Source: Bacteroidaceae bacterium (GTDB lineage: Bacteria; Bacteroidota; Bacteroidia; Bacteroidales; Bacteroidaceae). Taken from it: 64,000 nucleotides of DNA. This document shows, one piece after another, positions 53,401 to 62,932 of this stretch. The notes beneath the pieces were generated by a model that was not told where the DNA came from, made no database searches, and worked only from the letters and a program-made list of their open reading frames with translations. Positions within the stretch are counted from its first letter, which is position 1. Each line of letters opens with the position of its first letter. The position numbers and the translations under genes were made by a program. The stretch is taken from positions 1 through 64,000 of the forward strand of contig JAKSJA010000007.1 of assembly GCA_024398495.1 (NCBI GenBank), in the 5' to 3' direction.

Positions 53401-55044
53401 ATCATCGTTGGTGATGACAGATATTATCGGGAATACGAAATCACGTGTCTTGAGTATATACGAATGCGATACGACCCTACTTGGCAAATAGCCTTCACGA
53501 TAAAGTCTAAGTCGCAATGTAGCTGTTTCTGAAAATGTAAACTCACCACTCTCTGATGTCATTCCATTAACGTCGGTAGGTGTAGTCCCGTCTAATGTAT
53601 AACGCAACGTCGCACCATCGGGAATCGTAACGTGAACAGTCAACATGCCAGTAAACAATTGTCCTTCCTTGTCAACTACAGGCGGGGCAATCTGCTCTGT
53701 TGCAAACACACTGGTTGTATTTGTTGCTCCGGGGGTTGGTATGGCTGTAATTCCCCACGTTCCGCCTCCATCCTTTATACGGGCATATGAGGCTCGGGCA
53801 GGAGTCTCAGGGTAAGTGAACTGAGCCAGCACAATATTGCCATTGGATATGGTTATAGTTCCACCTTCATACTCAAGTTTGAAATTCACCTGTTGCAATG
53901 CATATTCATCATAGTGGTCAAACCATATAACCTTGTGCCCCTTTGCCGGAACAGCACCATGATTCAGTGAGAATCCGTATTTCCTTAAATTCGTCTCATC
54001 GTCCGTAATATACAGTCCTGCAAGTGTGACAGCGGTGTCCGTCGGGTTATACAACTCTATCCATGAGCCGAAGTTGTATGACGTGTCAAGGAACATATCA
54101 ATATTAGATGGCATAACCTCGTTAATGACAACATTCTGCAGTGTACCGGCAACCTTTCGTACTGTCACGGTACATTCCACTTTGCAGCCACTGCCATCAA
54201 TAGCAGTACCTTTCAGCGTAGCAGTGCCTTCGCTCATCGCTTTTGCCAAACCATCTTCGGTGACTGATATTATTCTGCTGTTTGATGATTGCCATTTGAC
54301 CAACTTGTTAACGGCATTGTCGGGCTTTACATCAGGAAACAACTGCCTTTCCTCGCCTAAAGCCATGAAGAGCGATGTCGAATCAAACGTTATGCTTTCA
54401 ACGTAAACATTTTCCGTCCAATACTCCAGTTTCCAGTTAGAGATGCAAGTCCAGTCACCTCCTATGAATTTGTTTTTGTTTATGCCTATTGTTATTTCCC
54501 CATCCTCTTGCAGTTCAAACTCCATTACATTATCATAATACCCTGCTTCAAACCACTTATGGGCAGCAGACATATCATTCGGCATATACTTGCCCGAAAC
54601 CTTAGCCGTACCACCTCCGAGACTGTGCGTAACCGCGCCAGAGCTACATTGTACAAGCTTTACAGCAAACGTAGTGTCGGCACATTTTGCATATATCATC
54701 GCATGGCGATATGCATCATCACCCACTGAAAAGCGAGAATAGTCTTTACTGGCATCGCCTGCACGATAGAAGCCCTGCACCGACAAGCGGTACCGTCCTA
54801 CTGGCAGTTTGCCTATTGTCTGGAAAGTGTCATACGTCTTTTGGAAGTGAGAGGCATTGGAGACTGCTCCATCAAAGTTCAGTTCCGTACCAAGCCAATA
54901 GTCGCCATTGTTGTTGGCGTAACTGGGATTCTTGATGTATAAACCAGTTACATCTACCCATTCCACTTTGGCAAACATAACGCATGAGCACAATGCACAT
55001 ACAACAAAAGCAATGTGCCTAAAATTAACTTTTCTGCTTTTCAT
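50440..55044 (-). CDS. Very large secreted CotH-kinase protein with lamin-tail domains
   Basis: From the ATG at 55044 (a second ATG is two codons upstream) this is a 1,534-residue protein with a signal peptide. Its regions in order are an N-terminal beta domain (about 30-210), a bacterial Ig-like domain (about 215-300), a lamin-tail domain (INEVMPSNIDMFLDTSYNFGSWIELYNP), a chitobiase-like C-terminal domain (near 465-530), and the CotH kinase-like region (about 540-880, with NNCKFFRKKDGKFHFVLFDLD). A beta-domain stretch and a second lamin-tail (INEVSADNEIFINEYF) follow, then a type IX-like tail ending GIHIINGKKVLIK. CotH proteins can phosphorylate surface proteins, but activity here is inferred. 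Confidence 0.9.
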   Translation of the reverse strand: MKSRKVNFRHIAFVVCALCSCVMFAKVEWVDVTGLYIKNPSYANNNGDYWLGTELNFDGAVSNASHFQKTYDTFQTIGKLPVGRYRLSVQGFYRAGDASKDYSRFSVGDDAYRHAMIYAKCADTTFAVKLVQCSSGAVTHSLGGGTAKVSGKYMPNDMSAAHKWFEAGYYDNVMEFELQEDGEITIGINKNKFIGGDWTCISNWKLEYWTENVYVESITFDSTSLFMALGEERQLFPDVKPDNAVNKLVKWQSSNSRIISVTEDGLAKAMSEGTATLKGTAIDGSGCKVECTVTVRKVAGTLQNVVINEVMPSNIDMFLDTSYNFGSWIELYNPTDTAVTLAGLYITDDETNLRKYGFSLNHGAVPAKGHKVIWFDHYDEYALQQVNFKLEYEGGTITISNGNIVLAQFTYPETPARASYARIKDGGGTWGITAIPTPGATNTTSVFATEQIAPPVVDKEGQLFTGMLTVHVTIPDGATLRYTLDGTTPTDVNGMTSESGEFTFSETATLRLRLYREGYLPSRVVSHSYILKTRDFVFPIISVITNDDFINSKELGLFQRGPHGAPGRGETTPCNWNRDWDRPVNMEYFTPDGNGQYTLAHNQEVDFSMTGGWSRNWTPHSFKLKADKQYYGENFLSYPYFKDKPFNKNKTLLMRNGGNDTKCRIRDAVIQEVARRGGWYVDGQCWQPTHIILNGKYYATLNMREPSNKHFAYANYGMSSEDIDQFDLSPDSGMICMEGNFDALNRWTDLSKTAAKQSSYDEICKLVDIDEYINYLCVELYFGCNDWPQNNCKFFRKKDGKFHFVLFDLDSALSTNDPFGWFAGRKSWPFNKYDPVTGQRRQVTEELPHVVNFLNMLNNDSFRRRFIDAFCVFGGSVATADRFKAIVNDVARYEGLNGFVNPSATAESMLKAVGDSYNSTMTNALKNYSAFKLSQTPKQTLHLSTNIDNAKLSLNGITIPTNAFDGVFFGPATLKAEAPAGYRFAGWLGNGVKKMTRIFAPDSEWKYYTRGSLEGKNWYSTDYSDVRWNTGNAPLGYNQNGLNTTIGYGGNPDKKYPTYYFRKSFEIKNIPDEADFILNYSVDDGFVVYVNGVEAGRYNMPSGSITYTTYGQLASNNPDVGSLELNKKLFKVGENLIAVEVHNYSAASTDVIWSAELGFQTPNNDVSQYDSTAPEYTLSSATSITLKAVFKPLAEIDKEARGIAPVVINEVSADNEIFINEYFKKGDWIELYNTTDVDIDVAGMYVSDNSSKPKKYQIPASNGTTNTIIPAHGFLIVWCDKLEDLTQLHTSFKIDADGGDVLLTASDLTWTSTLNYPKHDGWHSVGRFPDGSENIYMFAMPSISNTNRLIFSDNVVYTPTSIKDLSQDVAETNLTLPVGLNELKVDFDKLPEIAEAIDATDLLTGEHYRGLMDDGYWSNPVAANADKGLTFNEYGFCSNDADITIRFDDGKVCTRSKTAPDEHWSANALVCFQNALKRYIIHLMLISEQEYTSGITTIKIPTITSNKAYNVAGQHISDSYRGIHIINGKKVLIK

Positions 55045-55065
55045 TATCATGAGTGCAAATGTTTT

Positions 55066-58000
55066 TTAGAATCCTATGGATATGCCGAAGTTGAGAACAC
55101 GTTGATTCATGTATGCATCACCAGCTGTGTTGGTAGATATTTCCGGGTCCTGCTGATATTTATCGTAGCTTGTCCATGTAAACAGGTTATAGGCGTTCAT
55201 ATACAATCGCAGACTTTCCATGAATCGTGGTGTTATTTTGCGAGGGAACGTATAGCTGAGGTCGATAGTCTTCAGACGTATGTACCACGCATCAATAAGC
55301 CAGAAGTCAGACATGTATGCTTCAGCACTATTAACCGTTGAAGGGTTGGTAGTGAGGCGTGGGAAATTAATCTCTGCGCCAGAGTTATAGCGATCGAGCG
55401 TCCATGCCTGCTGGTGCAGTGGCTGGAACTGCGACTTGAACGACTCAATACCTTCCCCAACGACGGAGAAACTATAATTGAATGAGCCTTGGAACAGAAG
55501 ACTCAATGAGAGACCTTTCCAACTGCCACCAAGCGTAAGTCCTAAAGTGGTATTAGGAAGGTTTGGCTTACAGATGGCCGACTTGTCGTAGTCGTCGATG
55601 GTGCCGTCACCATTGAGGTCGGCATATTTCAGATCGCCTGCTTGTACAGCAATGTCGGTGTTCGGCACGGCTGGTGCATTTGGATCACCGGCTTTAATCA
55701 ATGCAATGTCATCTGGGGTGTAATAGCCTATCGTATGATAGCCGAACTGCTGACCTATAGGCTTGCCTGTTGATGCGAGCCATGGATAAAGTTGTTGTGC
55801 TTCGGCTTGATATTCTATCTTGTTTTTTGCGTATGAGAAGACGAAGTTTGTGTTAAACTGCCAGTCGCCCCACTTGTCATGGTAGCCTAGTTGTCCGTCG
55901 AAACCCTGGTTGCGTGTACGTGCCACATTGATAGGCGATGTTCCGATGCCCAAGATGAGGGGAATGTCTGAGCGATACACAAGTTGGTCGTAGCGTTTGT
56001 CGTAGAAATAGTCAATGCTGAAAGTTATGCGGTTAAGCAAGTAGAAGTCAAGACCTACGTCGAACTTCTTTGCTTTCTCCCATGTCACGTTGTCGTTACC
56101 CAACGCACCTTCTTTGTAACTAATATGCTCTACAGCACGGTCACCAAAGTAGTAGCTGTTGCCTACTTCATAGACTTGATTGTAGAGATAGCGGTCGCCC
56201 TTGGCAACGTCAGAGCCTACCAAGCCGTACGAGGTACGGAGTTTCAGCATATCGACTTTTTCGCCAAAGGTTCTCTTAAACCACGGTTCTTCGCTGATAA
56301 CCCATCCAAGACCTATTGCTGGGAAGAGACCATAGCGATGTCCTGCTGCAAAGCGGTCAGAACCATTATATGCCATGTTTATATCTGCAAGATAGCGGTT
56401 GGCATACTTGTAACTAAGTTTGAGTGTCATTCCAGAGAACTTCTCAGGAATCTTCTGCCCAGAATTCTCCAAAGTTGTTGACTCCCTATTATACAGGAAC
56501 ATTGCACTGACATCATGTACATCATTAAACACACGTGCATATTGTAGGTAAGCTTGCAGATTAAGGTCTTTTCTGGCGGTGTTAGTGCCAGCGGTAACGG
56601 CGTATGTTCCTTTCGTGAACACGTTGTCAGGATTTATGTTATAGGCATAAATAGGTTTTCCGTCCTCGTCTATGCCAGCCTGAGTGGCATGATACGTAGG
56701 AAAACTACTTCTCCAAACTGAGCGATAGTTCTCATCGATCGTGGAGTAGGCTATACGCACATTGCTCGAGAGTCCTTTGGCAATGGAGCTCATATCCCAG
56801 TTAACATTATAGAGCAAGTTATTGTCAACTCGCCTTGTACGCTTGTAACCAGAGTTTGCCAAACGTGCATTCAGTGTAGGTCGTTTCTGGTTGGTGTCGT
56901 AGAGGTAGGCATCCGTTCCGTTTGGATTTACTACTGGTGCAGAATAAGGGTGCATTTCGTCCCATGAATATATTGTGCCAGTTGTATTCAATCCGTACGG
57001 CTCGTTGATGTTCATGAAACGTGATGTGATGTCGAGTCTCATTGAGAGGTTCTTTGTCACTTGGAAATCCAGGTTCGAACGGTAATTGAACCTGCGATAG
57101 AAATAGTTTGAGTTCACATCGTCGTTCTTTTCGCCAAAGTCGCGCACAAGTCCGTTTTGCGTAAAGTAACCTACGGACACGAAATATTTCAACCGTTCAG
57201 AACCTCCAGAAATATCAACGTTCGCATTGCTCTGCTGTGCTGATTTCTTAAATATCTCGTCATACCAGTTAACGTCTGGATATGCATACGGGTCATCTCC
57301 GAGACGATAATGCTCAAGAGCTACATCAGACACTCTCTCTGGATAACCAGTTGCCACGCCATGCTCATCGTAACTTATAAGTCCGTCGTTTTCGTATGCT
57401 TGTCGAACCAATTGGGCTGTTTCGTATGAACCAAGGAAATTAGGAGTGCGGACAGGCATCTGCCAGCCACTTTCTAGTCGTACGTTAATACGAGGGCGAC
57501 CATTCTCACCACGTCTTGTCTTTACAACGAGAACGCCATTTGCGCCCTTGATACCATAAATGGCAGTTGTGGATGCATCCTTGAGAATTGAGATGGTCTC
57601 TATTTCATTAATGTTTATCTGTGCTAACTGCTCGTAGGTATATTCCACGTCGTCAACGATGATGAGAGGTCGGTTTCCTTCCGAGTTAAGTGACGATACA
57701 CCACGGATAAAGAAGTCCGAAGCATCCTTACCTGGCTGTCCTGAGCGTTGTTGCGAGAAGAATCCAGGAAGTTTACCTGCCAGCGTATTTTGTACACTGC
57801 TCACAGGAACTTTTCGGAGTTCAGTTCCATTAATAGCACTCACGGCACCAGTCATTGTGATGCGTTTTGCTTGTCCATATCCTACCACCACCACTTCATT
57901 AATGGCATTAGATTCAGGACTCATGACAATCCTCATATTTTCCCCAGTAGCAGTTACTTCATTATTGTTGTATCCAACATAGGAGAACACGAGTGTCTTT

Positions 58001-58197
58001 CCCTTAGTCGTATTAATAGAGAAGTGTCCGTTAATATCAGTTACAGTGGCTGTAGAAGTGTTCTTAACCTTCACAGTCACACCTATCATAGGCTCGTTGT
58101 CATCTGCCGAGACAACAATGCCAGAAATCACATTCTGCGCAAACGTACTAAGCGTGACACAGATGCATATTGTTATTATTGCATATAATCTTTTCAT
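55066..58197 (-). CDS. SusC/RagA TonB-linked transporter (long form)
   Basis: This 1,043-residue transporter has a signal peptide (1-20), an N-terminal carboxypeptidase-D regulatory-like domain (about 22-95, VKVKNTSTATVTDINGHF), plug domain with VVVVGYGQAKR and ISILKDASTTAIYGIKGANGV, and a barrel ending QRVLNFGISIGF. It lies 59 bases after a SusD gene and 15 bases before the CotH gene. It has no SusD of its own downstream, so the same SusD may serve two barrels, or this SusC may pair with it in reverse order. Substrate is unknown. Confidence 0.96.
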   Translation of the reverse strand: MKRLYAIITICICVTLSTFAQNVISGIVVSADDNEPMIGVTVKVKNTSTATVTDINGHFSINTTKGKTLVFSYVGYNNNEVTATGENMRIVMSPESNAINEVVVVGYGQAKRITMTGAVSAINGTELRKVPVSSVQNTLAGKLPGFFSQQRSGQPGKDASDFFIRGVSSLNSEGNRPLIIVDDVEYTYEQLAQININEIETISILKDASTTAIYGIKGANGVLVVKTRRGENGRPRINVRLESGWQMPVRTPNFLGSYETAQLVRQAYENDGLISYDEHGVATGYPERVSDVALEHYRLGDDPYAYPDVNWYDEIFKKSAQQSNANVDISGGSERLKYFVSVGYFTQNGLVRDFGEKNDDVNSNYFYRRFNYRSNLDFQVTKNLSMRLDITSRFMNINEPYGLNTTGTIYSWDEMHPYSAPVVNPNGTDAYLYDTNQKRPTLNARLANSGYKRTRRVDNNLLYNVNWDMSSIAKGLSSNVRIAYSTIDENYRSVWRSSFPTYHATQAGIDEDGKPIYAYNINPDNVFTKGTYAVTAGTNTARKDLNLQAYLQYARVFNDVHDVSAMFLYNRESTTLENSGQKIPEKFSGMTLKLSYKYANRYLADINMAYNGSDRFAAGHRYGLFPAIGLGWVISEEPWFKRTFGEKVDMLKLRTSYGLVGSDVAKGDRYLYNQVYEVGNSYYFGDRAVEHISYKEGALGNDNVTWEKAKKFDVGLDFYLLNRITFSIDYFYDKRYDQLVYRSDIPLILGIGTSPINVARTRNQGFDGQLGYHDKWGDWQFNTNFVFSYAKNKIEYQAEAQQLYPWLASTGKPIGQQFGYHTIGYYTPDDIALIKAGDPNAPAVPNTDIAVQAGDLKYADLNGDGTIDDYDKSAICKPNLPNTTLGLTLGGSWKGLSLSLLFQGSFNYSFSVVGEGIESFKSQFQPLHQQAWTLDRYNSGAEINFPRLTTNPSTVNSAEAYMSDFWLIDAWYIRLKTIDLSYTFPRKITPRFMESLRLYMNAYNLFTWTSYDKYQQDPEISTNTAGDAYMNQRVLNFGISIGF

Positions 58198-58256
58198 AAC
58201 AATTTCAGGTTTTCGTTTTCATTTTTGTTTCTGAGCTCTGTCGAAGGGTTGGAAGC

Positions 58257-60032
58257 TTACTCCCAATTAGGGTTCTGAACCATCTTACTGTTTTTATTTA
58301 CCTCTGTATATGGTATTGGATACAGATACATCTTATTAGTCCAATTAACCTTAAGGATATCGACAACCGAATATACTGTTGTGTTGGAGCCTTTTATGAT
58401 GTTCATACCTTTCAGAGGCTCCGCAAAAATCTTTTCAGCTTCGCGCCATCGGCGTATGTCATAATAGCGCTGCTCTTCAAATGCCATCTCAATGCGTCGT
58501 TCGTTATGTATCAATTCGCGCATCTCATCCTTTGTCATGTTGACATCTATTCCGTACTTCTTGTCCGAACCAGCTTCAATTCCGGCACGTTTGCGTATGT
58601 GGATGATGGCGTTTATCACATCGTCAGTAGGTCCGTTAACCTCATTTTCAGCTTCTGCAAAGTTGAGTAACACCTCGGCATACCTAAAATATACCCATAG
58701 GTCCTTATGGTTGCCATATTCCGTCGTTGTCTTATTCTCCCCCATGAACTTACATGTGTAGTAGCTTGTCATGGAATAGCGGCCTGTGCTTGCTGGGTTA
58801 TTTGCTCCGCCAATATGTGTATCGAGAATGGTGTTAAGCCATTGCGATCCATTATGAAGGATCGTGTAGTCGAGTCGTGGATCACGGTTCTCGTACGGCT
58901 TTTGTGGGTTGTACTTGTACTTCGTGCTCTCTCCTATCTTCTTTCCATCCTTCATAAGGAATGCGTCAACAAGGTTTTGTGTAGGATTTGTACGCCCATT
59001 ACCAAGTTTTGAACCCGTGAATCCGAGAGGGCCGTTGTTTGTTTCCATGCTCTTGGTTTCCTTTCCGTTATTGCGGAAGAAAATCGTCTCATAGTTATTT
59101 GATCCCTGATGATTGAGGAATGTGCTTGGAAACGAGTTCTTGAGCTGGAAGAACTTCACGTTCGGTGAGGTTGCTGTGCCAGTCTTGCCACGTTTCTCAA
59201 TAAATTCACGTGCGACATCAGCGGCTAATTTCCAGCGATTCGGATCATAATCCTCATAGCCTACGTATGGATTGCCTTCCTCTAATGTCTGCCCATTGAA
59301 TAGAGGTGATGCGGCATAGAGTAGGACTCTCATCTTCAGTGCCTCACAGGCTACAGTGTTTGCCGCATGCACATAATTAGGGTCAACAGTGGATGTCTCA
59401 CGCAAGTCATTTTTTATCGCATCTAGTTCACTGACGATATAGTCAACGCACTCCGCAAACGTATTGCGAGGCAATTCCATATTGTCATTCAAATCATAAA
59501 CTTTATCGCCGATCAAAGGAATGCCTCCATAACGCTCAAGCAATTGGAAATAGAAAAATGCGCGAAGAAATCGTGCCTCTGCCTTCTTGGTATAGTTTAT
59601 GGGTTTTACCTCACCGAGGGAATTGGTGTAGGTTTCACGATATGGCACCACATCAATGTTGTTAATAAAATAGTTGCACGCCCTGATGGCTGCATACCAT
59701 GTTCCCCATGTCATATCGTCTGCCACAAGATTGCTTGCTGTATAGCGACCCATCTGCAGACGTGCCACACCTGGTTCACTATCAAACCAGAGCGAGATAG
59801 CATCGTCGGTTGCAGCATCAAGGAAATCTTTGTCAACACGATTATACCCATTTGGCAATGCATCATAGATTGTGTTTAGGAAATATGAAGCCTGTTCACC
59901 GATGGAATCGGTTGTAGAAAACACGTACTCCTGGGTAAATTGATCCACAGGCAATTCCTCATAGCTATCTGTACATGACATTATTGACAATGCAATAGTC
60001 AGTAATATGCCTGATAATATTTTTTTGTTCAT
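58257..60032 (-). CDS. SusD/RagB family lipoprotein
   Basis: This 591-residue lipoprotein has a lipobox in LTIALSIMSC, an N-terminal SusD-like helical domain and the C-terminal RagB/SusD signature with ELIHNERRIEMAFEEQRYYDIRRWREAEK. It ends LYPIPYTEVNKNSKMVQNPNWE, the typical SusD ending. It lies between two SusC genes, 17 bases after the short one and 59 bases before the long one. It should be outer-membrane and surface-exposed. Its ligand is unknown. Confidence 0.95.
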   Translation of the reverse strand: MNKKILSGILLTIALSIMSCTDSYEELPVDQFTQEYVFSTTDSIGEQASYFLNTIYDALPNGYNRVDKDFLDAATDDAISLWFDSEPGVARLQMGRYTASNLVADDMTWGTWYAAIRACNYFINNIDVVPYRETYTNSLGEVKPINYTKKAEARFLRAFFYFQLLERYGGIPLIGDKVYDLNDNMELPRNTFAECVDYIVSELDAIKNDLRETSTVDPNYVHAANTVACEALKMRVLLYAASPLFNGQTLEEGNPYVGYEDYDPNRWKLAADVAREFIEKRGKTGTATSPNVKFFQLKNSFPSTFLNHQGSNNYETIFFRNNGKETKSMETNNGPLGFTGSKLGNGRTNPTQNLVDAFLMKDGKKIGESTKYKYNPQKPYENRDPRLDYTILHNGSQWLNTILDTHIGGANNPASTGRYSMTSYYTCKFMGENKTTTEYGNHKDLWVYFRYAEVLLNFAEAENEVNGPTDDVINAIIHIRKRAGIEAGSDKKYGIDVNMTKDEMRELIHNERRIEMAFEEQRYYDIRRWREAEKIFAEPLKGMNIIKGSNTTVYSVVDILKVNWTNKMYLYPIPYTEVNKNSKMVQNPNWE

Positions 60033-60049
60033 TGTTTTATCCTTTTTGT

Positions 60050-62896
60050 TTAATACTTAATGTTAATGCCAAATGCTATGGTGCGCTGGAGTGGCGACGA
60101 GGTGAATGTGACCTCTGGATCTACTATGCTCGTCTTAGCAAATGTCAGTAGGTTTTGTGCCTCAATAAAGATTTTAGGATGTATGCCTCCCAGTTTGCTC
60201 TTGCAGAAATCTGATGGCAGAGTGTATGCAAGATATAGGTTCTTGAGTCGCATGAAACTGCCGTCTTCAACCCACAGCGATGAGTTGTAGAAACCTCCAT
60301 AGTTATATGTATTGCCTCCCACTGTGAGACGAGGATAGGTTGCCGTCTCAGCAGTCTCTGGTGTCCAACGTGCAAGGAGATTCTGATATGCCTGTCCGTA
60401 CGAGTTGCCTATTGGCTGGAATCCTTCTACCAGTGTGCGGTTGTTTACGTAGAGGTCACGTCCTGTCACGCCTTGCCACAACATACTGAATTCAATTCCT
60501 TTGTATTCTATGCCATATTCAAATCCGAATATGTGTTCTGGTTTATCGCCTCCGATTACGGTGCGGTCCCATTCATTTATTACTCCGTCGCTGTTCAAGT
60601 CGGCATATTTGACATCACCTGGTTGCACGTCATATCCATCCATTTTTGGATAGCCAGCAGCAATGTCCTCTGCAGAAAGGAAACCTATGGCTTGCAAACC
60701 AAAAATAACGCCTTCTGGACGTCCAGTACGACGCAGATAGTTGTAAGGTGTCTCCTGCTCATCCATAAAGAGAAGTTTGGTCTTGGCTATACTCCAGTTG
60801 CCTGTTACAAAATAACCGAGACCGCCTATCTTATCCTGCCATGAAAGTGAAACATCAACACCTGTACGGCGTGATTTTCCTATGTTCTCTGTAGGATATG
60901 TCGAACCTATTATCTCGATACTCTTACCTCTTTCTTGTAGCAGATCGAAATACTTGTCATTATAGTAATTGAGCGTAGCCTGCAAACGATTGCTGAATGC
61001 TGCAAAGTCTATACCAACGTTCAGTTTGTGAGCTTTCTCATACGTAATGTACGGATTGGCGAGCGGTGTTGTCTCGTATGTCAAATAACCATTTGTGAAG
61101 TCTGTTCCGAGTGGATAGAACGACACCATATTATTCTCAAAGGCCTGACGATAGATGAAATAGCCTGAATTGTCAATGCCGTTACCTGTAAGACCATATA
61201 CGCCACGAATCTTCAACTGGTTAAGCCATGAGACGGATGAGAGGAAATTTTCCTTGCTGATGTCCCAGCCTAAGCCAATTGCATAAAAGTTGCCCCAACG
61301 GTTACCCTTCGCATAACGGTTGAAATAGCTTTGTGTCATCACACCTTCTACATAATACTTCTTGTCGTAGTTATACATTATGCTTTCCCTTATATTTGAA
61401 GGAACTAAAGGCAAGTCATAATCGTTAATCTCTTCGCGAGTATCACCTACGACCTTTCCCATGAAGCTGTGCAGACCTATCTCCTTGCCATACTCTATCG
61501 ACAATTGCCCATATAGGTTCTGATAGTTGGCTACAGCCGAAAAGTCATTGCTCTGCGACTGTCGCGTGCCATACATGTTATAGAATGCCTTGCCATCGTC
61601 GTCGTAGTTCAGCTCATACACTGCATTACGTTTCACACGGGTGATCGTGGTTCTTGTCTGGTTGGCTACACTGCCCAAGAACTGCAGTGCAAAACCTTTC
61701 AGTCCTTCGCCAAACTCATATCTCACCTTTGCAGAAGCCATGATGTCGCGGGTATTGTCTGAGATGTACCCACTCTCCATCGTCTGCGAATAAAGGTTGT
61801 TTTGGAAGGCATAGCTGCCACCAAAAGTACCATTCTCGTTCCTGATAGGGTAAGCATTGTTTGGTGTGGTGAATATAGAATTAAGCAAATCGCTGTAGCC
61901 AGTTCCTGAACCGCCAGGTTGGTTTCCCTCAATGACGCGACCATACGCCGTGAGTGATGCCGTTAGGCCTTCAAGCACATTGATGTTCACTTTTGAGGAA
62001 ATGCTGTATCTGTTGTACGTAAGGTTTGTGTTGTAGTCGTTGGCGGAACTCTGGCGAAACAGCCCTTCCTCGTTCATATAACCGATGGAGACAAAGTACT
62101 GCGCCACGTTGCCCCCACCCGACACGTTGAGGTTATACGACTGCGTTATGGCATTGTCACGCATCAAGGCATCTTCCCAGTTGATGTCCGGATGAGTGTA
62201 AGGACTGCTCCCGTTGAGATAAGCCTGAAAGTCATTGTGATTATATATAGCTGACTTGCCATCGTTCTGCATTGCCTCATTGAGTAAATATGCATATTGT
62301 GCCGACGACAATGGCTTAAGGCTACGCACGCTACTGTGTACACCGAGCTTACCTGTCAGCGAGAAACGCATCTTACCTTTGACCGGGTTCTTTGTGGTGA
62401 TGATTAGAGCACCTCGTGAACTTCTCATTCCCAAGAACTGTGACGAAAGGGCGTCCTGCTGCAACGACACAGACTCAATGGCTTCTGGGTCGATATCGAA
62501 AATGTCACGTTCTATACCATCAAAGATTACTACTGGCGCATTGCCACGTGCCTTGAGGTTGAAACGCGTATTGTCACTATAAGAGCCATGTCCAAACTCT
62601 GAAGGTATTGAACCTATGAGTGCGGACTGTACGTTGTTGTTTGTATGTGGAAGGAAGAAACCGCGATATTGCGACACGTTAAATCCTGGCATACGTCCCT
62701 GCAATCCCGTTAGGATGTCTGTGGAAAGATATTTTTCCAAGTCGGTACCCTTCACTATGCTAACAGCTCCAAGACATGCATTTTTAGCAGTCTTCTCTCC
62801 GTAAGGCCCGATAATACTATCGTTCTGAGCCAAAGCTTGAGAGGCATGAGCAATTAGGAGGATTGCTATAAGCTTTGAAAATTTATTTGTATTCAT
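60050..62896 (-). CDS. SusC-like TonB-linked transporter (short form)
   Basis: This 948-residue transporter lacks the N-terminal carboxypeptidase-D regulatory-like domain. The signal peptide (MNTNKFSKLIAILLIAHASQALA) is followed directly by the plug, with LSTDILTGLQGRMPGFNVSQYRG and ESVSLQQDALSSQFLGMRSSRGAL, and the barrel ends PLQRTIAFGINIKY. It belongs to the SusC short type. The gene lies 36 bases after the edge-truncated lipoprotein gene and 17 bases before SusD. Uptake of an unknown substrate is inferred. Confidence 0.94.
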   Translation of the reverse strand: MNTNKFSKLIAILLIAHASQALAQNDSIIGPYGEKTAKNACLGAVSIVKGTDLEKYLSTDILTGLQGRMPGFNVSQYRGFFLPHTNNNVQSALIGSIPSEFGHGSYSDNTRFNLKARGNAPVVIFDGIERDIFDIDPEAIESVSLQQDALSSQFLGMRSSRGALIITTKNPVKGKMRFSLTGKLGVHSSVRSLKPLSSAQYAYLLNEAMQNDGKSAIYNHNDFQAYLNGSSPYTHPDINWEDALMRDNAITQSYNLNVSGGGNVAQYFVSIGYMNEEGLFRQSSANDYNTNLTYNRYSISSKVNINVLEGLTASLTAYGRVIEGNQPGGSGTGYSDLLNSIFTTPNNAYPIRNENGTFGGSYAFQNNLYSQTMESGYISDNTRDIMASAKVRYEFGEGLKGFALQFLGSVANQTRTTITRVKRNAVYELNYDDDGKAFYNMYGTRQSQSNDFSAVANYQNLYGQLSIEYGKEIGLHSFMGKVVGDTREEINDYDLPLVPSNIRESIMYNYDKKYYVEGVMTQSYFNRYAKGNRWGNFYAIGLGWDISKENFLSSVSWLNQLKIRGVYGLTGNGIDNSGYFIYRQAFENNMVSFYPLGTDFTNGYLTYETTPLANPYITYEKAHKLNVGIDFAAFSNRLQATLNYYNDKYFDLLQERGKSIEIIGSTYPTENIGKSRRTGVDVSLSWQDKIGGLGYFVTGNWSIAKTKLLFMDEQETPYNYLRRTGRPEGVIFGLQAIGFLSAEDIAAGYPKMDGYDVQPGDVKYADLNSDGVINEWDRTVIGGDKPEHIFGFEYGIEYKGIEFSMLWQGVTGRDLYVNNRTLVEGFQPIGNSYGQAYQNLLARWTPETAETATYPRLTVGGNTYNYGGFYNSSLWVEDGSFMRLKNLYLAYTLPSDFCKSKLGGIHPKIFIEAQNLLTFAKTSIVDPEVTFTSSPLQRTIAFGINIKY

Positions 62897-62932
62897 AATC
62901 TGTCTATTCTTTTAGTCAGTTCTTGCTCTGTT

